In this document: positions 13,930-14,436 of the stretch, piece by piece
Numbering within the stretch: position 1 is the stretch's first letter
Layout of the letters: each line of letters begins with the position of its first letter
Assembly: GCA_002386405.1 (NCBI GenBank)
Contig: DGIP01000077.1
Coordinates: 436 to 14,871, forward strand
Direction of reading: 5' to 3'
Length of the DNA: 14,436 nt
Source: Stenotrophomonas maltophilia
Lineage (GTDB): Bacteria; Pseudomonadota; Gammaproteobacteria; Xanthomonadales; Xanthomonadaceae
The notes under the pieces: model-generated
Told to the model about the DNA's origin: nothing
Database searches by the model: none
The model's input: only the letters and a program-made list of their open reading frames with translations
Program-made: the position numbers and the translations under genes

Positions 13930-14436
13930 AAGGTCTGTCGATTCCGGTCAGCGCGCAGGACCACAGCCAGGGCCCGGCCGATGCGGCCATCACCCTGGTC
14001 GAGTACGGCGATTACCAATGCCCGTACTGCGGCGAGGCGTATCCCATGCTCAAGGCCGTGCAGCAGGCATTGGGCGACCGCATGCGGTTCGTGTTCCGCA
14101 ACTTCCCGATTTCCGAAATCCACCCGAACGCGCTGCCGGCTGCGCGTTTCGCAGAAGCGGCCGCCGACGCGGGGCTGTTCTGGGAAGCGCATGACCTGCT
14201 CTACCAGCGCCAGGATGCCTTGAGCCCGCGCGACCTGCAGGCCTATGCCAAGCAGCTCGGAGTAGACCCCGCGCTGCTGCAGGCCGCCGACAACGGCGCC
14301 TTCGATGACCGCATCGAACGCGACTTCATGGGCGGCGTGCGCAGCGGCGTCAACGGCACCCCGTGCCTTTTCATCAATGGGGTGCGCTACGACGGCGCCC
14401 GCGATGCGGACAGCCTGGTCGAGGTCCTGACCGAGC
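13926..14436 (+). CDS. DsbA-family thioredoxin-fold protein, 3' end outside window
   Basis: 170 codons are visible before the window ends. A thioredoxin-like fold of the DsbA/Thioredoxin_4 type is shown by LVEYGDYQCPYCGEAYP with the redox pair C32-P-Y-C35, the inserted helical segment, and a late NGTPCLFING carrying the cis-Pro. Unlike periplasmic DsbA there is no signal peptide: the protein starts MKGLSIPVSAQDH and goes straight into the first strand, so it should be cytoplasmic. The start overlaps the peroxiredoxin stop by 4 bp, with AGGAG upstream. It may recycle the peroxiredoxin or repair stress-oxidised thiols. The visible part is close to full length for this family. It could also continue into a fusion, since DsbA-like domains occur next to or fused with NhaA antiporters, but that is outside the window. 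Confidence 0.88.
   Translation, partial: MKGLSIPVSAQDHSQGPADAAITLVEYGDYQCPYCGEAYPMLKAVQQALGDRMRFVFRNFPISEIHPNALPAARFAEAAADAGLFWEAHDLLYQRQDALSPRDLQAYAKQLGVDPALLQAADNGAFDDRIERDFMGGVRSGVNGTPCLFINGVRYDGARDADSLVEVLTE

Overview
The window looks like chromosomal DNA from a gamma-proteobacterium of the Xanthomonadaceae, most likely Stenotrophomonas. The reasons are the high GC content with strong G/C third positions, and a paired GTAG-type palindromic repeat after the RNase D gene that resembles the SMAG repeats of Stenotrophomonas. The genus is an inference from the sequence alone.

Layout. Positions 1-4360 hold a truncated lipoprotein gene (minus), a divergent ribonuclease D gene (rnd, plus), the repeat, a bidirectional terminator, and a TonB-dependent outer-membrane receptor (minus). 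Positions 4366-6993 hold a large chemoreceptor (minus) behind a consensus-spaced sigma-28 (FliA) promoter, so it should be expressed with the flagellar late genes. A tRNA-Ala(CGC) follows with its own promoter and terminator.

Positions 7425-9841 form a compact minus-strand operon: an RsbQ-type alpha/beta hydrolase, a PAS sensor histidine kinase overlapping it by 4 bp, and a single-domain response regulator. This matches the Bacillus RsbQ-RsbP sensing unit (hydrolase plus PAS partner), but with a two-component output instead of a PP2C phosphatase. It is the most interesting system in the window. Upstream of it lies a small gene for a very hydrophilic 53-residue protein.

Positions 10119-12636 hold a second signalling operon (minus): a membrane PAS histidine kinase, a FixJ/NarL-type DNA-binding regulator whose start overlaps the kinase stop, and another lone receiver. 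Divergent from it, across about 240 bp with several inverted repeats, is a stress-defence operon (plus, 12879 to the window end): Dps mini-ferritin, a peroxiredoxin, and a DsbA-family thioredoxin-fold protein without a signal peptide, truncated by the window edge. The arrangement suggests that the kinase-FixJ pair controls the dps operon. The three dps-operon products would cover iron storage and DNA protection, peroxide removal, and thiol-disulfide chemistry.

Two receivers without output domains and two sensor kinases lie within 5.3 kb, so the segment 7425-12636 is a signalling island that may be wired together.
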